Positions 22,601-33,405 are shown, counted from the first letter of the stretch. The stretch: DNA of 64,000 bases from Tenebrio molitor (GCF_963966145.1 NC_091050.1:1364001-1428000); one strand, 5' to 3'. A program made the numbers and translations. The notes: generated by a model not told the origin, from the sequence alone.

Positions 22601-25600
22601 CGTTTCTTACTTATGCATCGGTGCAGAATGCAGGTCCCGAGATCACCTGGATAGACGGACAGAAACCAATCTTCACCGTCGGCTTCAACCTCTACTCCAC
22701 CGTCAATACCAAAGACCAACACCTCTTCAACTTGTTCGTCCACGCCGAGCGCCTCCTCGACCCCAAACCGTCGGCGCTGCCCTCCGAAACCGAAACTTGC
22801 AAGATCCTGAAGGCGTTGCACGCCATCCAACTCACCACGCTGATAACATTCCTGCCGACCCTCCTCAACCAGCTGTTCGCCCTGTTGGTGTCGACCAGCA
22901 GCGAAGAGATCGGCCTGAACGTGATGAGGGTCCTCATCAATCTGGTCAACATGGTGTACGAGGCCGGGCGCAAGGAGACCCTGCAGGCGTACGTCAAATA
23001 CGTGTTCATGACGCCGCTCAGCAAGAGGAGCATCACCGTGCACGAAGAGATGTGCAAGCACCTGCCCATCATCCTCCACCCCAACAACACCGACTTCTTG
23101 GTGGTGAACAAATTCATGCACCACGGCGACTTTTTCTTCGACGTCATAGTGAAGGGGATGGCTCAACACTTGCTCCTCTCGGGGCGCATCAAGGTGAGTG
23201 GTGCGCCGCGCGCGTTCCGGTTTCTATTTGGAGGTTTTGCCAGATGCACAGGCACGAGCGCTTCTCGTCGGACTACCACCAGAAGATCGAGACTCTGATG
23301 CAGATCCTCATGCCCTACATACTCAACAAGTACAAAGAGATGCCGGTCGAGACCAAGGAGCTGAACAAGAGCCTGGCCCACTTCCTGAAGAAGTGCCTAT
23401 CGCTGATGGACCGCGGGTTCGTCTTCAAACTGGTCAACCTCTACATGGAGAAGTTCAATCCGGGCGACCCCCGCATCCTGCAAGAGTACAAGTTCTCGTT
23501 CTTGGAGATCATCTGCAACCACGAGCACTACGTCGCCTTCAACCTGCCGATACAGCACACCAAGCTCAGTCCGAAGAGTCGCTCGCCCGATAGCGTCCAC
23601 GAGTTCGCCCTGTCGGAAGAGTTCTGCAAGCACCATTTCGTCGTGGCGCTGTTGCTCCAGGAGGTGAAGACATCACTGAACGAGATGACGCACATACGGA
23701 AGATAGCGTTAAACACCTTGAGGGACCTGGTGGCCAAGCACGAGTTGGATGACAGGTACCAGAACAAGGGACAGCTCAACAGGATAGCTCTGGTTTACAT
23801 GCCCTGGCTGGGGATCGTCCTGGACAATCTCAATCGGTTGGACACGGTGGACAAGACGGAGGACAGTCACGACACCAGCATAGTCAATCGGATCTCGTCG
23901 AGCAGTTCGTACATGTTCGGGAAGAGTTCGGCGGCGAGCGACGCGACACCTAGGAGTCACAGGTTCACCTTGCACATAGACAAAGACAGTCCGATGCACA
24001 TCCGGAACTCGGCGTTCTTCGAGGCCATCGCCGGACAATGTGAGTACCAACGGAATAAGAAGCGATAGGGACATAAAAATGTACTTTCAGCTCTGGTCAA
24101 CGGTAACTCGTTGAGCATCGACTCGGACATATCGGTGATGTCGGCCGACGCCCAATCCACCACGTCCCAAGACACGACCATCGTCCGGGAGGACCTCCTC
24201 AGGAACGGCGACTCGAAATCTTCGCACACCCGCACCACGTCCCACGTCCAAAGATACGACAAGCTCCAACTGTCCGAGGTGAAGGACGTCCTCTTGATCT
24301 TCCTGTTCGTGGTGAAGTACCTCGGCGAGGAGCAGTTGATCGCGTGGTGGCATCAGTGCAGCGAGAGCGACGTCGCCAGTTTCTTCGCCGTGCTGGAGAT
24401 GAGTCTGCACTGCTTCAAGTACGTGGGAAAGCGGAACGTGACCGTGGTGAAGTCGCACGGCGGCGACAACCCCAAGAGCAACCCGAAGAAGGCTCACACT
24501 CTACCGGCGAGGATGAACCCAGCCGAAATCAACCACGAGAATACCAGCACGCTGGTCATACACATACCCAACAGGGAGAATCTGGTCAGCGCCGAGAACG
24601 AGGTCCAGAAGAAGCAGCAGGCCGTGCTGGAACAACACCTTGCGACGGAAGCTGGCTTGATCACGTTGGACGCGATGGGACTGTATTGCATGAACTTCAG
24701 GAAGAATTTGTTGATCGCGGAGGGCGACAACGATGTCATGAAGAAGATATTCGACATTTATTTGACGTTCATGCAGATCGGACAGAGCGAGGCGCTGTTC
24801 AAGCACGTCTTCGCGGCGTTGCGGGCCTTCATCAACAACTACTCGTCAGTGTTGTTTCAAGGTCAGTTACCGAACAATTGTTTGTTTAAAAAATACTGAC
24901 AAAACATTCTAAGCTAAAAAATAATTGCGGTACTTACAGATTTCAATTATTCACGACTTGCTGTATTATAACCGTATTATACCTACCAAATAGAAAAACA
25001 GAGGTTATGTAAGCCCGTAATGACAGGTTTTTATTAATGACTGCTGTAAAATGAAAAGTAATTAGATGTAGAAAAAACCGACCGGCTGTATTATAACCGG
25101 CCGGTTCATTTTATTAAAAATGCATCATGAAATTGTTTCAGCGAAAGAGCCAATTTCCGCCGATGACGGAGCCATAAAACGGGCGCATCGCTAAAAATAA
25201 TAATCATTACGCAATATAACAAAGAAAAATACAAAAATAACAACACTAAATACAAAAACAACGAACAATAAGGAAACAATTCAAGAGTTTAATTTCAGTA
25301 CCAAAAATTCAAAATGTCATTTGAACAAGAAAAATTCTCGGTGACAAAAACTTAAGATGAATAATATCCCCAAAAAGCCCCGTTTACTAGCGCTCTGCGG
25401 GGATCACTCAAACTACACTTTTGAAAAGGCCGATTATAATACAGCAGGTCATGCAATTATTAATGAACAATAAAAAGAATTATTCCAAGTAAAAGTGAAA
25501 AAAACACTAATATTGCGATAGAGAAACTGGGCATAATTTAGGTTAGCTTGAAAGTCTTATAATATAAGTGAGGTTAGACTGACTTATAGTTGTGACAACA

Positions 25601-27964
25601 AATATTAGAATCCACTTAAGTCGTTGGAAGAAGAATCTAAGAAACGTTTATCTCGTTACAGGTAATGCCGTCTTGTGCGGCCGCCTCTGCTACGAATTGC
25701 TGAAGTGCTGCAACAGCCGCCTCTCCTCGGTCCGTCAAGAATCGTGCGCCATCTTGTACCTCCTGATGCGAAGCAATTTCGAATTCACCAATCGCAAGGG
25801 TCTCACCAGGGTCCACCTCCAAGTGATAATATCGGTCTCGCAGATGTTGGGGAACATAGTTGGATTGAACAACGCTCGCTTCCAGGAGAGTTTGTCTCTG
25901 ATCAACAGCTACGCTTCGAGCGACAAGGCTATGAAAGGGACAGGTACGTCGGCACGCCGCTTGATTAAAAAATGAAACGAAACAATCAGACTGTTTACCG
26001 TTGAAAATTAAGAACGCAAATATTTAGAAGTCGTAAAATCGAATTGAAAGAGCGTTATCATCAGTTCGTGGGTTGGATCAGTGGGGACGGTTCGTTTTGT
26101 GAGCGGTAGAGAAGCGATGTCGTTCGGTTTCGAACTGGCGTTAGAGGTGAGTTAAAACTAGTCGGGGGAGAAACGCGTGAGTTGCTTCTTTTTTTTTTTA
26201 ATTAACGCTGGGGTATCAAATGATTTTTTATCTTTGCGCTCTGTCTCACGATGAAGGTCATTTTGCATTTGACGTTGCGGAGTTAAACACTACAAGATGT
26301 TCCCCATCAGGTTTCCCCGTGGAGGTGAAGGACCTGACGAAGCGCATTCGCACCGTCCTCATGGCCACCTTGCAGATGCGCGAGCACCACCACGACCCCG
26401 AGATGTTGGTAGACCTGCAGCACAGCCTGGCCAACTCGTACGCCTCCACCCCCGAACTGCGACACACCTGGCTGGAAACCATGACGAGAAATCACGCCCG
26501 CGACGGCAACTACTCCGAAGCCGCCTGCTGTCAGCTGCACATCGCCGCCCTCATGGCCGAGTACCTGAAACTGAAGAGGGTGCAGCCGTGGGGGGCGGAG
26601 GCGTTCGAGAGGATCTCGTCGAACATCTCGCGTGACGAGAAGGGTCTCAAGCTGGACGCCGGCGTCCAGGACGTCCAGTACACCGAGATCGTGCTCCTCG
26701 AGCAGCTGGAGACGTGCGTCCGGTGCGTGGACAAATCGGAACGGTACGAGACCATGGGCGAGCTGTACAAGCTGATCGTCCCGATGTACGAGAAGGCGCG
26801 CAACTACGAGATGCTGAAGAAGTCGTACCAGAACCTGGCGCAGAACTACGAGAAGATCGTGCAGGCGAACAAGAGCGGCAGGAGGCTGCTGGGCAGGTAC
26901 TACAGGGTCGGGTTTTACGGACAGGCGTACTTCGAGGAGGACAGTGGGGTGGAGTACGTGTACAAGGAGCCGAAGGTGACGTCGCTCAGCGAGATCTCGG
27001 AGAGGTTGGAGAGGCAGTACTGCGACAAGTTTGGACAGGATGCGGTCAAGATGATTCAGGACTCGACGCCGGTGAGTAGAAGAGGTAACGGTGGTAACAA
27101 GGAAAAGTAATGAGTGAGTCGCAGGTGATCATGACCGACTTGGACCCCAAGTACGCTTACATCCAGGTGACCCACGTGACTCCGTACCTGGAGAAGACGG
27201 AACTGGAAGACCGACAAAACGAGTTCGAGCAGAATCACGACATCAACACGTTCATGTTCGAGACGCCCTTCACGAAAGACGGCAAAGCGCGAGGAAACCC
27301 CGAGGAGCAGTGGAAGCGGCGAACCATCCTGAAAAGTAACAACGTACACTCTCGACCGTGATCGCCTTTATTGTAGTCGTTTCTTCCAGCCGAATACTCG
27401 TTTCCCTACGTGAAGAAACGGATCAAAGTCGCGTCGAGGAGGACCGCGGAGCTGAGTCCCATCGAGGTGGCCATCAACGAGATGCAGGTCCGGGTGCAGG
27501 AGCTGGAGGACGTGGTGTTCACCGAGCAGACGGACGCGAAAAAGCTCCAGTTGCTGCTGCAAGGGAGCGTGTGCGTCCAGGTGAACGCCGGACCTCTGGC
27601 GTACGCCTCGGTGTTTCTGGATCCGGCCCTGTGCAATATGTATCCGGAGGACAAGGTGGAGGAGCTGAAGGACATTTACAGGTGGGTAGAAACGGTGCGG
27701 TGGGAGGTGTCGATCGATTCTGTTTCCAGAGAGTTTTTGAAAATCTGCTACTCCGCCCTGCAAGTCAACGGCAAGTTGATATCGCAGGAGCAGCACGAGT
27801 ACCAAGAGGTGTTGAGGCAGAACTACAAGAAGTTGTGCACGTCGCTGTCGAATCTGTTCGGGGAGTCCCTGTGGCCCCACGACGAGACAGGCAGTTTCAA
27901 AAGGAACAGTATGGCCCTGTTCAGTGCGATCAGCGGGGCCTCGCAAAATTCGAGTACGGCGTGA
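13639..27964 (+). CDS. Zir: DOCK-D family guanine nucleotide exchange factor (zizimin-related)
   Basis: Fifteen coding exons join without a frame break to 2086 aa: 13639-13737, 19912-20028, 20080-20547, 20599-20770, 20979-21693, 21751-21941, 21994-22577, 22627-23193, 23244-24039, 24091-24861, 25662-25943, 26311-27071, 27125-27335, 27390-27681 and 27730-27964. The protein is colinear with vertebrate DOCK9-11. The N-terminal block has KPGTAAQLRETV, followed by a PH domain from about residue 145 to 265 (ITKEGYLMKG to FKEWLSKL). The DHR-1/C2 region follows (HLYVYPLSLNFDTQKMFARA, CIYGRPG). The C-terminal DHR-2 exchange domain carries DLTKRIRTVLMAT, EMLVDLQHSLANSYASTPEL, SGRRLLGRYYRVGFYGQAYF and SVCVQVNAGPLAYA. 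DHR-2 of this family activates Cdc42/Rac-type GTPases at the plasma membrane, and the PH and DHR-1 domains bind phosphoinositides. The start was chosen at ATG 13639 from similarity to the DOCK9 N-terminus. Intron 1 (6.2 kb) carries another gene; most other introns are about 50 nt. Confidence 0.95.
15998..16240. mobile_element. MITE with ~30-bp terminal inverted repeats
   Basis: A 243-bp unit begins ATTCCGGACATGGAATCTTG and ends with the reverse complement carrying one change (CAAGATTCCGTGTCCGGAAT). After a short gap the arms continue with TGACATT on the left and AATGTCA on the right. There is no coding capacity. A target duplication could not be fixed with confidence, so the superfamily is open. 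Confidence 0.7.
16549..17010 (+). pseudogene. Decayed mariner-family transposase fragment
   Basis: Read across frameshifts, the translation follows the C-terminal half of a mariner transposase. ATKGLVYRKD corresponds to the WDQKGVVYYE block. VRARTSSASG corresponds to the NARPH-T block. LEYDLLLRPPY is followed, through two stop codons in place of residues, by PD-APSDFCLVPKK, matching the HPPYSPDLAPSDYHLF signature. LDGKRFYLDNELELSLAVF continues in the next frame. The catalytic N-terminal part was not found. At least two in-frame stops and one frameshift make it dead. It lies in DOCK intron 1. Confidence 0.75.
18005..19852 (+). CDS. Unrecognised intronless 615-aa protein nested in DOCK intron 1
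   Basis: A single open frame (start ATG 18005) on the same strand as DOCK. I do not recognise the family. Visible features: a basic N-terminus (MRRPSEP); a His/Gln-rich run at about residues 86-122; several CxxC pairs in basic surroundings (CKKC, CKRC, CEKCAPSRC, CKCGDKC); a globular-looking segment around residues 350-500 with charged helices (LDWLERRKVIKVRC, MVTWIDKLNYFV); and a strongly acidic Glu/Gly tail followed by an Asp-rich end. GC-rich, regular codon use and a frame over 1.8 kb long support a real gene. The zinc-ribbon-like cysteine pairs might bind metal. The stop codon lies only 59 nt before DOCK exon 2. Intronless genes nested in large introns are often testis-expressed in insects, which is inference only. 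Confidence 0.75.
   Translation: MRRPSEPAVVHLSKDKKWLELSHVKMPVTVELLPTLQHLHRHPSLIESPQQRSPRPSRIPVWQGRRADGQDSGLIKSHDYNRSSRQHQYHHHQHHHQQHHQHDHYYHHQQNQRHDGHRQQNNPLNSSFHSTPVLEHGGFGSGRSIKSVLMSSSCRMDKIDERKPLFPAKASNTCKKCTPQKKKKPPATMCKRCPIISTPSVPTLNEVNDSSSYYLKSRMGSAFLYPPSKTKVSPLRTPFLSTPLLESRRCTCTPKSSPLQKLLSSTTILCKDKKNKSDRRDRFKSTSLIDRSSLSQKQYMDLLSVPNKPKRQPRPRPPKCEKCAPSRCDKFKMEPCPPRLVKMAVPAKRYVLANWKAFEHVLPPETLLRFDKILRSGGNDLEMRDARRYFDTLDKKKKTTKRRKCKCGDKCGVDLLWLKNEINETADAIVEYFQKEPLYMLNFTEMVMSDEILDWLERRKVIKVRCRSTRNVYKRSVVNICDKMVTWIDKLNYFVDLQALDSKEQLAFTNKSAETLSDEEEEEEEGEVGEGECEDEGEYGEGEDEGERDNWVHLFAKNFDDDDDVPGSSSGEESDDDVAEGKEWQVEGPRNSERTSRGYMTDDDDSSYGDAIETL
19912..19917 (+). terminator. AATAAA at the first bases of DOCK exon 2, possible poly(A) signal of the nested gene
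   Basis: The first six bases of DOCK exon 2 (codons Asn-Lys) spell AATAAA, 60 nt after the stop codon of the nested gene. It is the nearest canonical hexamer to that gene, so the nested mRNA probably ends inside DOCK exon 2. Use in vivo is untested. Confidence 0.4.
24955..25450. repeat. ~0.5-kb interspersed repeat with TIRs, copy A (DOCK intron 10)
   Basis: The ends GACTTGCTGTATTATAACCG (24955-24974) and CGATTATAATACAGCAGGTC (25431-25450) are inverted repeats of each other. A third, internal copy of the motif (CGGCTGTATTATAACCGG) lies near 25083. The interior holds blocks shared with copy B at 45905-46196, such as AGAGCCAATTTCCGCCGATG and TTTACTAGCGCTCTGCGGGG. It has no coding capacity. Intron 10 (24862-25661) is otherwise empty. 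Confidence 0.8.
25944..26310 (+). other. DOCK intron 11
   Basis: 367 nt. A GC-richer piece at 26040-26155 ends in a donor-like GAG|GTGAGT and contains a short ATG frame (26117, MSFGFELALE). Joined to exon 12 this would not keep the reading frame, so I do not call it an exon. Confidence 0.4.
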
Positions 27965-28426
27965 GATGACGAGGGTTGTGTTCGTTCGATTCCCGCCACG
28001 GGGCGGGGCCGACGATTGTGAATGCACTTCTTCTGTTTTGTTTTTCTATGTAATTTATGAAACTCATTCAGATATTAACTAATTGATTTATGATTAATGT
28101 TGTTGTGTCGTTAATTGAATAATAGCCAAATTGTGTAATGTCCATATCCGGTAACTACACCGCTAGTCCAAGAGAAAACTATAGTACACGGAATCTTATT
28201 GATTTTTAAAGTAAAAGAAATTTATAGAGCAAATTAGTCTTTGATACGTGTTTTATACTTTTATAAAAGTTCTTTGAAGACTGACAAGCTCAATTTTGCC
28301 CCCAACTCCCATTTCGATTGAAAAAGAACCAGCAAGTTGTAGTTTGAGGAAAAATCACCTCCTAGTTGAATTGTCCGAGTTTAGAATCTCGTTGTTTCGT
28401 TCTGCGAAATTTTCAATGTCTCTTTA

Positions 28427-28432
28427 AATAAA
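28427..28432 (+). terminator. Poly(A) signal candidate of the DOCK gene
   Basis: AATAAA 463 nt after the DOCK stop codon, followed by a T/G-rich stretch (TGTTCTTTTGTGTGTGGG) typical of a downstream element. A second hexamer lies at 28754-28759. Confidence 0.55.
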
Positions 28433-29006
28433 TGTTCTTTTGTGTGTGGGCTGTGAAATTAACGTGAGATGAGAATTAATCCCGATTTAGTGGCATCTAG
28501 TGAATCGAATGACGTATTCCGGTCAATTGTCAATGACGCATTTTAAATTGCGTGCCACCTTCAAACTGATAAACACGTCGATCGTTCATTTTATTTATTA
28601 AGTTGCAAACTTGCCAAAAAAGCTTGTGTTTTAGCATTCTACTTTATTTATTGTACCTTATTGTGACAACACTGTAACTTTATTTCCATACTGAAGACAC
28701 GATTTATATTTTTTTATGATTTTACTCTCTCATAGTCTCTATCTGTAATTATTAATAAAATTATTGTTGTATTTAGATAATTATTATTATTATACATCTA
28801 TGAAAAAAAATAAAAAATTTGCTACTACCAACACAATTTAGTAATTCCTATGGTTGGTCATCCTGGATAAATCCCCAATCGCATTCACTTTCCTAGTAAT
28901 TCCCAGAAAAGTGTTGCGACGCATGACGCAATTTAGTGGAAAGTGGAAAAATAGATGTAGTTTTTGTGTGCAATTTTTAAGCACTTTTGGACAATTTGTA
29001 AAAAAA

Positions 29007-29053
29007 ATGAAGCCGTGTTGTGTACCCGGATGTGAAAATATTCCAAATCGCAG
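29007..29053 (+). pseudogene. THAP zinc-finger N-terminal stub
   Basis: ATG 29007 opens MKPCCVPGCENIPNR, the typical start of a THAP C2CH finger (C-x3-C spacing after a short N-terminus), and ends at a good donor (CAG|GTAGGC). A T-rich acceptor (TTTTTTTTACAG) near 29145 would continue in frame as RFLSKTISY but then hits a stop. No further THAP residues (Trp, later Cys/His, AVPTIF-like end) follow. Likely the remains of a THAP gene or THAP-type transposase. Confidence 0.4.
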
Positions 29054-29359
29054 GTAGGCTGTAAAAATTAAATTTTTAAACTTTGATAATAACACTGTGC
29101 AACAAATTTGAACTTTTTGTTTGTTTATGGGATTTTTTTTACAGGTTTCTATCTAAAACCATTAGTTATTAGTTATACATAAGTTTCAGGCTGCTAGCTT
29201 TTCGTTTTTGGAACTTACGTTATAATTTTTTATTTTATTAAATCAGATTATAACAAGAAATCAAATAGGTGAAAAATTAAAACTAATAGAGATAAATGAA
29301 AGATTTTAATTCAACAAATAAGGAAATCTGAAAAACACCCACTATTAAAATTATGCCGA

Positions 29360-29930
29360 TTAAAAATGAACATTGCATCTATTTTTTCTCCTACAAACTA
29401 AATTACTCTCTCGTAGTAAGACCCATATGTAGTCTCCTCTCATTGCCGCGTTCCATTTCCCTTCATAACGTTTTTCCATCATCTGCATATCTTGCTGGAA
29501 CATTTCCCCCTGTTCTTCACTTACAGCACCCAAATTTTCCCGAAAAAAGTCCAAATGAGAGTGTAAGAAATGGACTGTAATGGACATTCTGCACCCTAAA
29601 TTTTTGAAGTGCTGTATCAAATTGTCTATTGCATGATCGGTCGATAAGGCTGAAGTAGCAATCATATCATATTCTTGGACTTCTAAATGACATTTCTCTG
29701 CTCGATTCACGATACTATGCCTCTAAATTTGAACGGCAACTACCACATAAAACATGAGGAGCCCAATTAACGTGCTAATGTGAAACAGGTATACCAAAAT
29801 ATGCTTCACAAGCAGCAATAAATTTCGTTGCAGGAACAATTTGGTGTTTCACTTGTTTCAGAGCAATGAAGAAACCGCACACATAACAAAAAATATCACT
29901 TGAATATTTACATTGGCTCTTTGTAGTCAT
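29360..29930 (-). pseudogene. Broken copy of a widespread arthropod repeat ORF
   Basis: On the minus strand, ATG at 29930 opens MTTKSQCKY, then CYVCGFFIALKQVKHQI, an EAYFG block and NWAPHVLCGSC: a cysteine-rich N-terminal domain interrupted by stops. After a jump, 29710-29360 encodes LIQHFKNLGCRMSITVHFLH, SHLDFFRENLGAVSEEQGE, MFQQDMQMMEKRYEGKWNAA and GDYIWVLLRE. Both blocks are familiar from a large, poorly characterised protein family present in many copies in insect genomes and thought to be mobile-element-derived. The middle is deleted and the N-terminal part carries stops, so this copy is dead. The family assignment is from memory of the motifs. Confidence 0.65.
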
Positions 29931-29965
29931 TTTCGCGTAGATATAATGACCCAATCAAGAAATTC

Positions 29966-30074
29966 AAATTTCGTGCGCGAAGATGTTTTTGTGCATTCAA
30001 AGGCTTATACTGCCTCGACCTTCGTCTCGGCGTAAAAGACCTTTTCATGCACAAAAAGCACTCTTCGCGCATTT
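29966..30074. repeat. 109-bp hairpin element
   Basis: The arms AAATTTCGTGCGCGAAGATG and CTCTTCGCGCATTT are imperfect reverse complements and are followed inward by TTTTTGTGCAT and ATGCACAAAAA, closing on a GC-richer apex. No coding potential. Confidence 0.7.
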
Positions 30075-31131
30075 AATATAAAACAAATTTGGGATGTGCC
30101 GCTAGCTTCGCAACGTCAGACAAACTAGTAGACAAATTTCCACTACCGCCAGCAGCGCTACCTATCAGCGATGCTAGTCTCACTCATGTTATAAAGCTTG
30201 CGGCACATTCAACTACGTCACCAATGCCTACTGCGATGAGACAATCATTTATAATGACCCCGTACATTTTTTAATCATGTTTTCAATAATGGGGCAAACT
30301 TTTCGAAACTGGAACGGCTGACCCGGAAATGCATTTGAAATTGTCTCTGTTGGTTAACCCCGGTACAATCCGTTCAACATATCCAACAATTCTAAGGTAT
30401 TCCTTGTGCAACCAGTTCTTCCTCTTCCTGTGTTGAATCCGGTGATAACAAATTTACAGCCGAAAAAAGTTTTTATTTTTCACTTTAGTATAATTGCATG
30501 ATAACTCCTAGGATACGAAATACGTAAACATGTCCATAACAACCGGGGAATAAAACAGGGCGTAATAAGAATAAGCGGGCGTAATGAATTCATAACGCCC
30601 TCATCAATTCATAATTGCAAAGATGCCAATTTTTTTTTTATAGAACACGTATAGTGACCCAGGTCATCGTTGAGCGCATTCAACAGACTATCGCAGCCGA
30701 CAAACAATTTACAATAGAAAAATTTTGGTGTTTCCAAATTAATGGCCGCCACTGTACATAAATCAGAATTTGCAGTGACACTCTTCTGCTAACGGCAAAA
30801 TTGCGTAAAACCAGTGTAAAATTCAAACTTGGCGCCACGGATATTCTGTCCCTCTAGCGGTCACCTTATAAGACAGCCCAACAAACATAACTCATAAAAA
30901 GTTCCGTCGTTTTTTCTCCAGTCTGCTCCAGTCTCGACCTCGATTCTCGAATACTCGGCGATGGTTAATGCATGCCCAGCAGTCAGCCAAGCAGCCCAAC
31001 CTAGATTAGTAGATTCCGAGAATCAATCCGTGCCACGCCAGAAATCCAGAATCCATCTTCATCTTTCTTCATCTTGATCTGTGCTTGTGTGGGGTGTTCT
31101 AGGTCTGTAACTCTGTACGGGTAATAGTCTA

Positions 31132-31401
31132 AGATCCCACTGCATGATTTCTACGTTTATCTGTTTTTTAATCAAAATACCATTATTACGGATAATTATG
31201 AATAGAGAAATATGTTTCTGCAGGGTTGCCTATCAAAATATGTGTGGAAAAAATTAATTAATTTAATTTTAATTAAAAAATACTTGCGGCCATATTTTGA
31301 TAGGCAACCCGGCAGAAACGTATTTGTCTACTTATAATTACCTATAAAAATAGTATTTTGATTAAAAAACAGATGAACGTAGAAATCATGCAGTGGGATC
31401 T
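31132..31401. repeat. 270-bp near-perfect palindrome
   Basis: The left arm 31132-31242 and right arm 31291-31401 are reverse complements. The outer 49 bp differ by a single base (AGATCCCACTGCATGATTTC at the left edge, GAAATCATGCAGTGGGATCT at the right edge). The inner parts match less well but end in another strong block (GGTTGCCTATCAAAATATG / CATATTTTGATAGGCAACC). The loop of about 48 nt is AT-rich. It is a foldback-type element without coding capacity. Confidence 0.85.
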
Positions 31402-32285
31402 CGTACTATAAGTAAAATGTCTTAATATTTATTAAATGTTACATGTATATAAGAAAACATTTTACCTGTAATTTAGGCAAGAGAACGAAGGGTGTGCTCT
31501 CACAGCCTTCGAACAATTGACACAACTAAGAACTGAGGAATGTGGTATTTTTATAGATTCTGATTTTCTGTAAAATTTAATTGCAACACCACTTTTATTA
31601 ACATTATGTATGCCTATTTTCAGCCGTTTTGGCATAATTTCTATTTTTTGAATATAGTATTTTTTATGTAGCAATTGTTTTATTTGAATTTTTATTGCAT
31701 TGCTATAAGTAATAGATAACAACAACAACATTTATTCTTGACTGTCTCAATGAAAAGTTATTTTTCTACAACCTTCAAAAAAACGTGACATTTATGCATC
31801 GTTATCAAGTCGCAAAGTATGTCATTTTTAATAGTGAAAAAATATTTGTCAAAAAGATTCCGTGGATGCTAAAATAGTTATATTTTAGCACCTAATAAGA
31901 GCCCGATTTCAAGTCAGGGTGACAAATAGGTGTTGCAGCGCAAATGTGTAGCTATCTTTGTCCTACCCATTAATTACTAATATGCGTCGTCTTTCTCAAA
32001 CTTGCAATTTTGTGCCGTTACCATGACAATACAAGTTGCAACTCAACTTGAAATCGGGCAGGAAACTTTTTGACGAATATTTTAGCATCCAAGGAAAATT
32101 TTACAAAAATTTTAAAATGCTGTAGAAAAAATAGTGTTTGTATTTCGTGCGAAAGATGATTGTTTTGTTGGCGCATTCGAATGAGTTTGAAGTCTCGACC
32201 TACCCCATGCGACACAGCTATACGCTTTCAGTGAAATAGAGCGAAACAGTGAAATGTAACGTATTTTATTCGAAATCGTATTCCT

Positions 32286-32382
32286 AACCTTATAACGAGG
32301 GCGGAAAGTTAACCATTCCTTTTTATCTTTACTTCCCTCTCTTGGTCAGTAAGAGGCCACTTTCCGCCCTATTATAAGGTTT
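32286..32382. repeat. Hairpin element, 97 bp
   Basis: AACCTTATAACGAGGGCGGA at the left end is mirrored by TCCGCCCTATTATAAGGTT at the right end, with AAGT/ACTT continuing the stem. The spacer is non-coding. Confidence 0.7.
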
Positions 32383-32496
32383 TACCAGTGGCGTACTTAC
32401 TGAAAGTCGAAAAACAGTAGAAATGAAACTGCATCAAATTAATTGTTTATTTGCTAAAAATGTAATGATTCCGAATAAAATAGTATATGAACCTCT

Positions 32497-32593
32497 GTGG
32501 GAATGTGTTTCATACCTGTCTCGAGCATTAGTTCACTTCGGCTACGCCTTGGTAAACTATCTTAGCTCTCGACAGGAATAAAACACTTCCCAC
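32497..32593. repeat. Hairpin with GC-rich apex, 97 bp
   Basis: The outer stem GTGGGAATGTGTTT pairs with AAACACTTCCCAC. Inside, CCTGTC/GACAGG and GAGC/GCTC continue the stem, with a TTCGGCTACGCC apex. It is preceded by AATAGTATATG (32479), the leader shared with other hairpins in this window. A related hairpin (GCTTTGTAGGACCC / GGGGCTACAAAC, apex TCGGGCTTCGCC) lies at about 33506-33553 behind the same leader at 33459. Confidence 0.65.
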
Positions 32594-32841
32594 CTCGGTA
32601 TGTAATCTACTATAGAGCATTAATTTTAAATGTTGGGTTTTGTAATAAAACTTGCCTGCTTTGACACTTGTCCGAAACTCAGTGAATCTAAAACTGTTTT
32701 CAATATATTCGAGTCCAAAATTAAAGAATGGTGGGATCGAGATCAACTTTTAGAAGACCAAGTGGAACCATTAATATTTGTTGCCAATACTGGTGAATCA
32801 TCTAGTGAATTTGATTCATATCTTCTCTTTGATTCATATTC

Positions 32842-33405
32842 ATCTCTTTACATTTTTTGGTCACTGAACACAAAATGTGTTTTAATTTTTTTTTACTTGT
32901 GCATATTTTAACGTCTCTTTCTTTTGCTCGTCGATAAGATGGTGAAAGTACGACGTGGTACCAGTTTTATATGAACAGAGGGATTCCTACTTTACAGTAC
33001 CGATACAATGAAAATTTGCCGCTTTCGTAATTTATGGTGTTTTGAGTTTACAACTTTACCCAACATTTAAAACGAATGCCGTATACATGTAATGGATACT
33101 TTACTAATTACTCTTATTCCTTTATTTAGTAATCTTATTTGTCAAATACATTATTTAAAATCAACAATCTCTTTACATTTTTTTGGTCACTGATCACAAA
33201 ATGTGCTTTAATTTTTTTTTACTTGTGGTTATTTTAACGTCTCTTTCTTTTGCTCGTCGATAAGAGGGTGAAAGTACGACGTGGTACCAGTTTTATAGAA
33301 CAGAGGGATTACTACTTTACGGTACCGATACAATGAAAATTTGCCGCTTTGGTAATTTATGGGGCTTTGAGTTTACTACTTTACCCAACATTTAAAATAA
33401 ATGCC
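32842..33405. repeat. Direct repeat of ~239 bp, two copies
   Basis: Copies at 32842-33080 and 33167-33405, offset 325 bp, roughly 90% identical by eye. Shared blocks include TTTTGCTCGTCGATAAGA, GTGAAAGTACGACGTGGTAC and ACCGATACAATGAAAATTTG. The first copy also contains the end of a 93-codon frame (32630-32911), which I regard as chance. No transposon ends are visible. Confidence 0.8.

Noticed and set aside
22390..23169. 259-codon minus-strand frame across DOCK exons 7-8
   Set aside because: It crosses well-supported DOCK exons and an intron and has His/Glu-rich shadow composition.
26117..26152. Possible alternative DOCK exon (MSFGFELALE then a donor)
   Set aside because: Splicing to exon 12 would be out of frame and reach a stop within a few codons.
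27975..28015. GTTCGATTCC, resembling a tRNA T-loop, in the DOCK 3' UTR
   Set aside because: No acceptor stem, D-arm or anticodon arm can be built around it.
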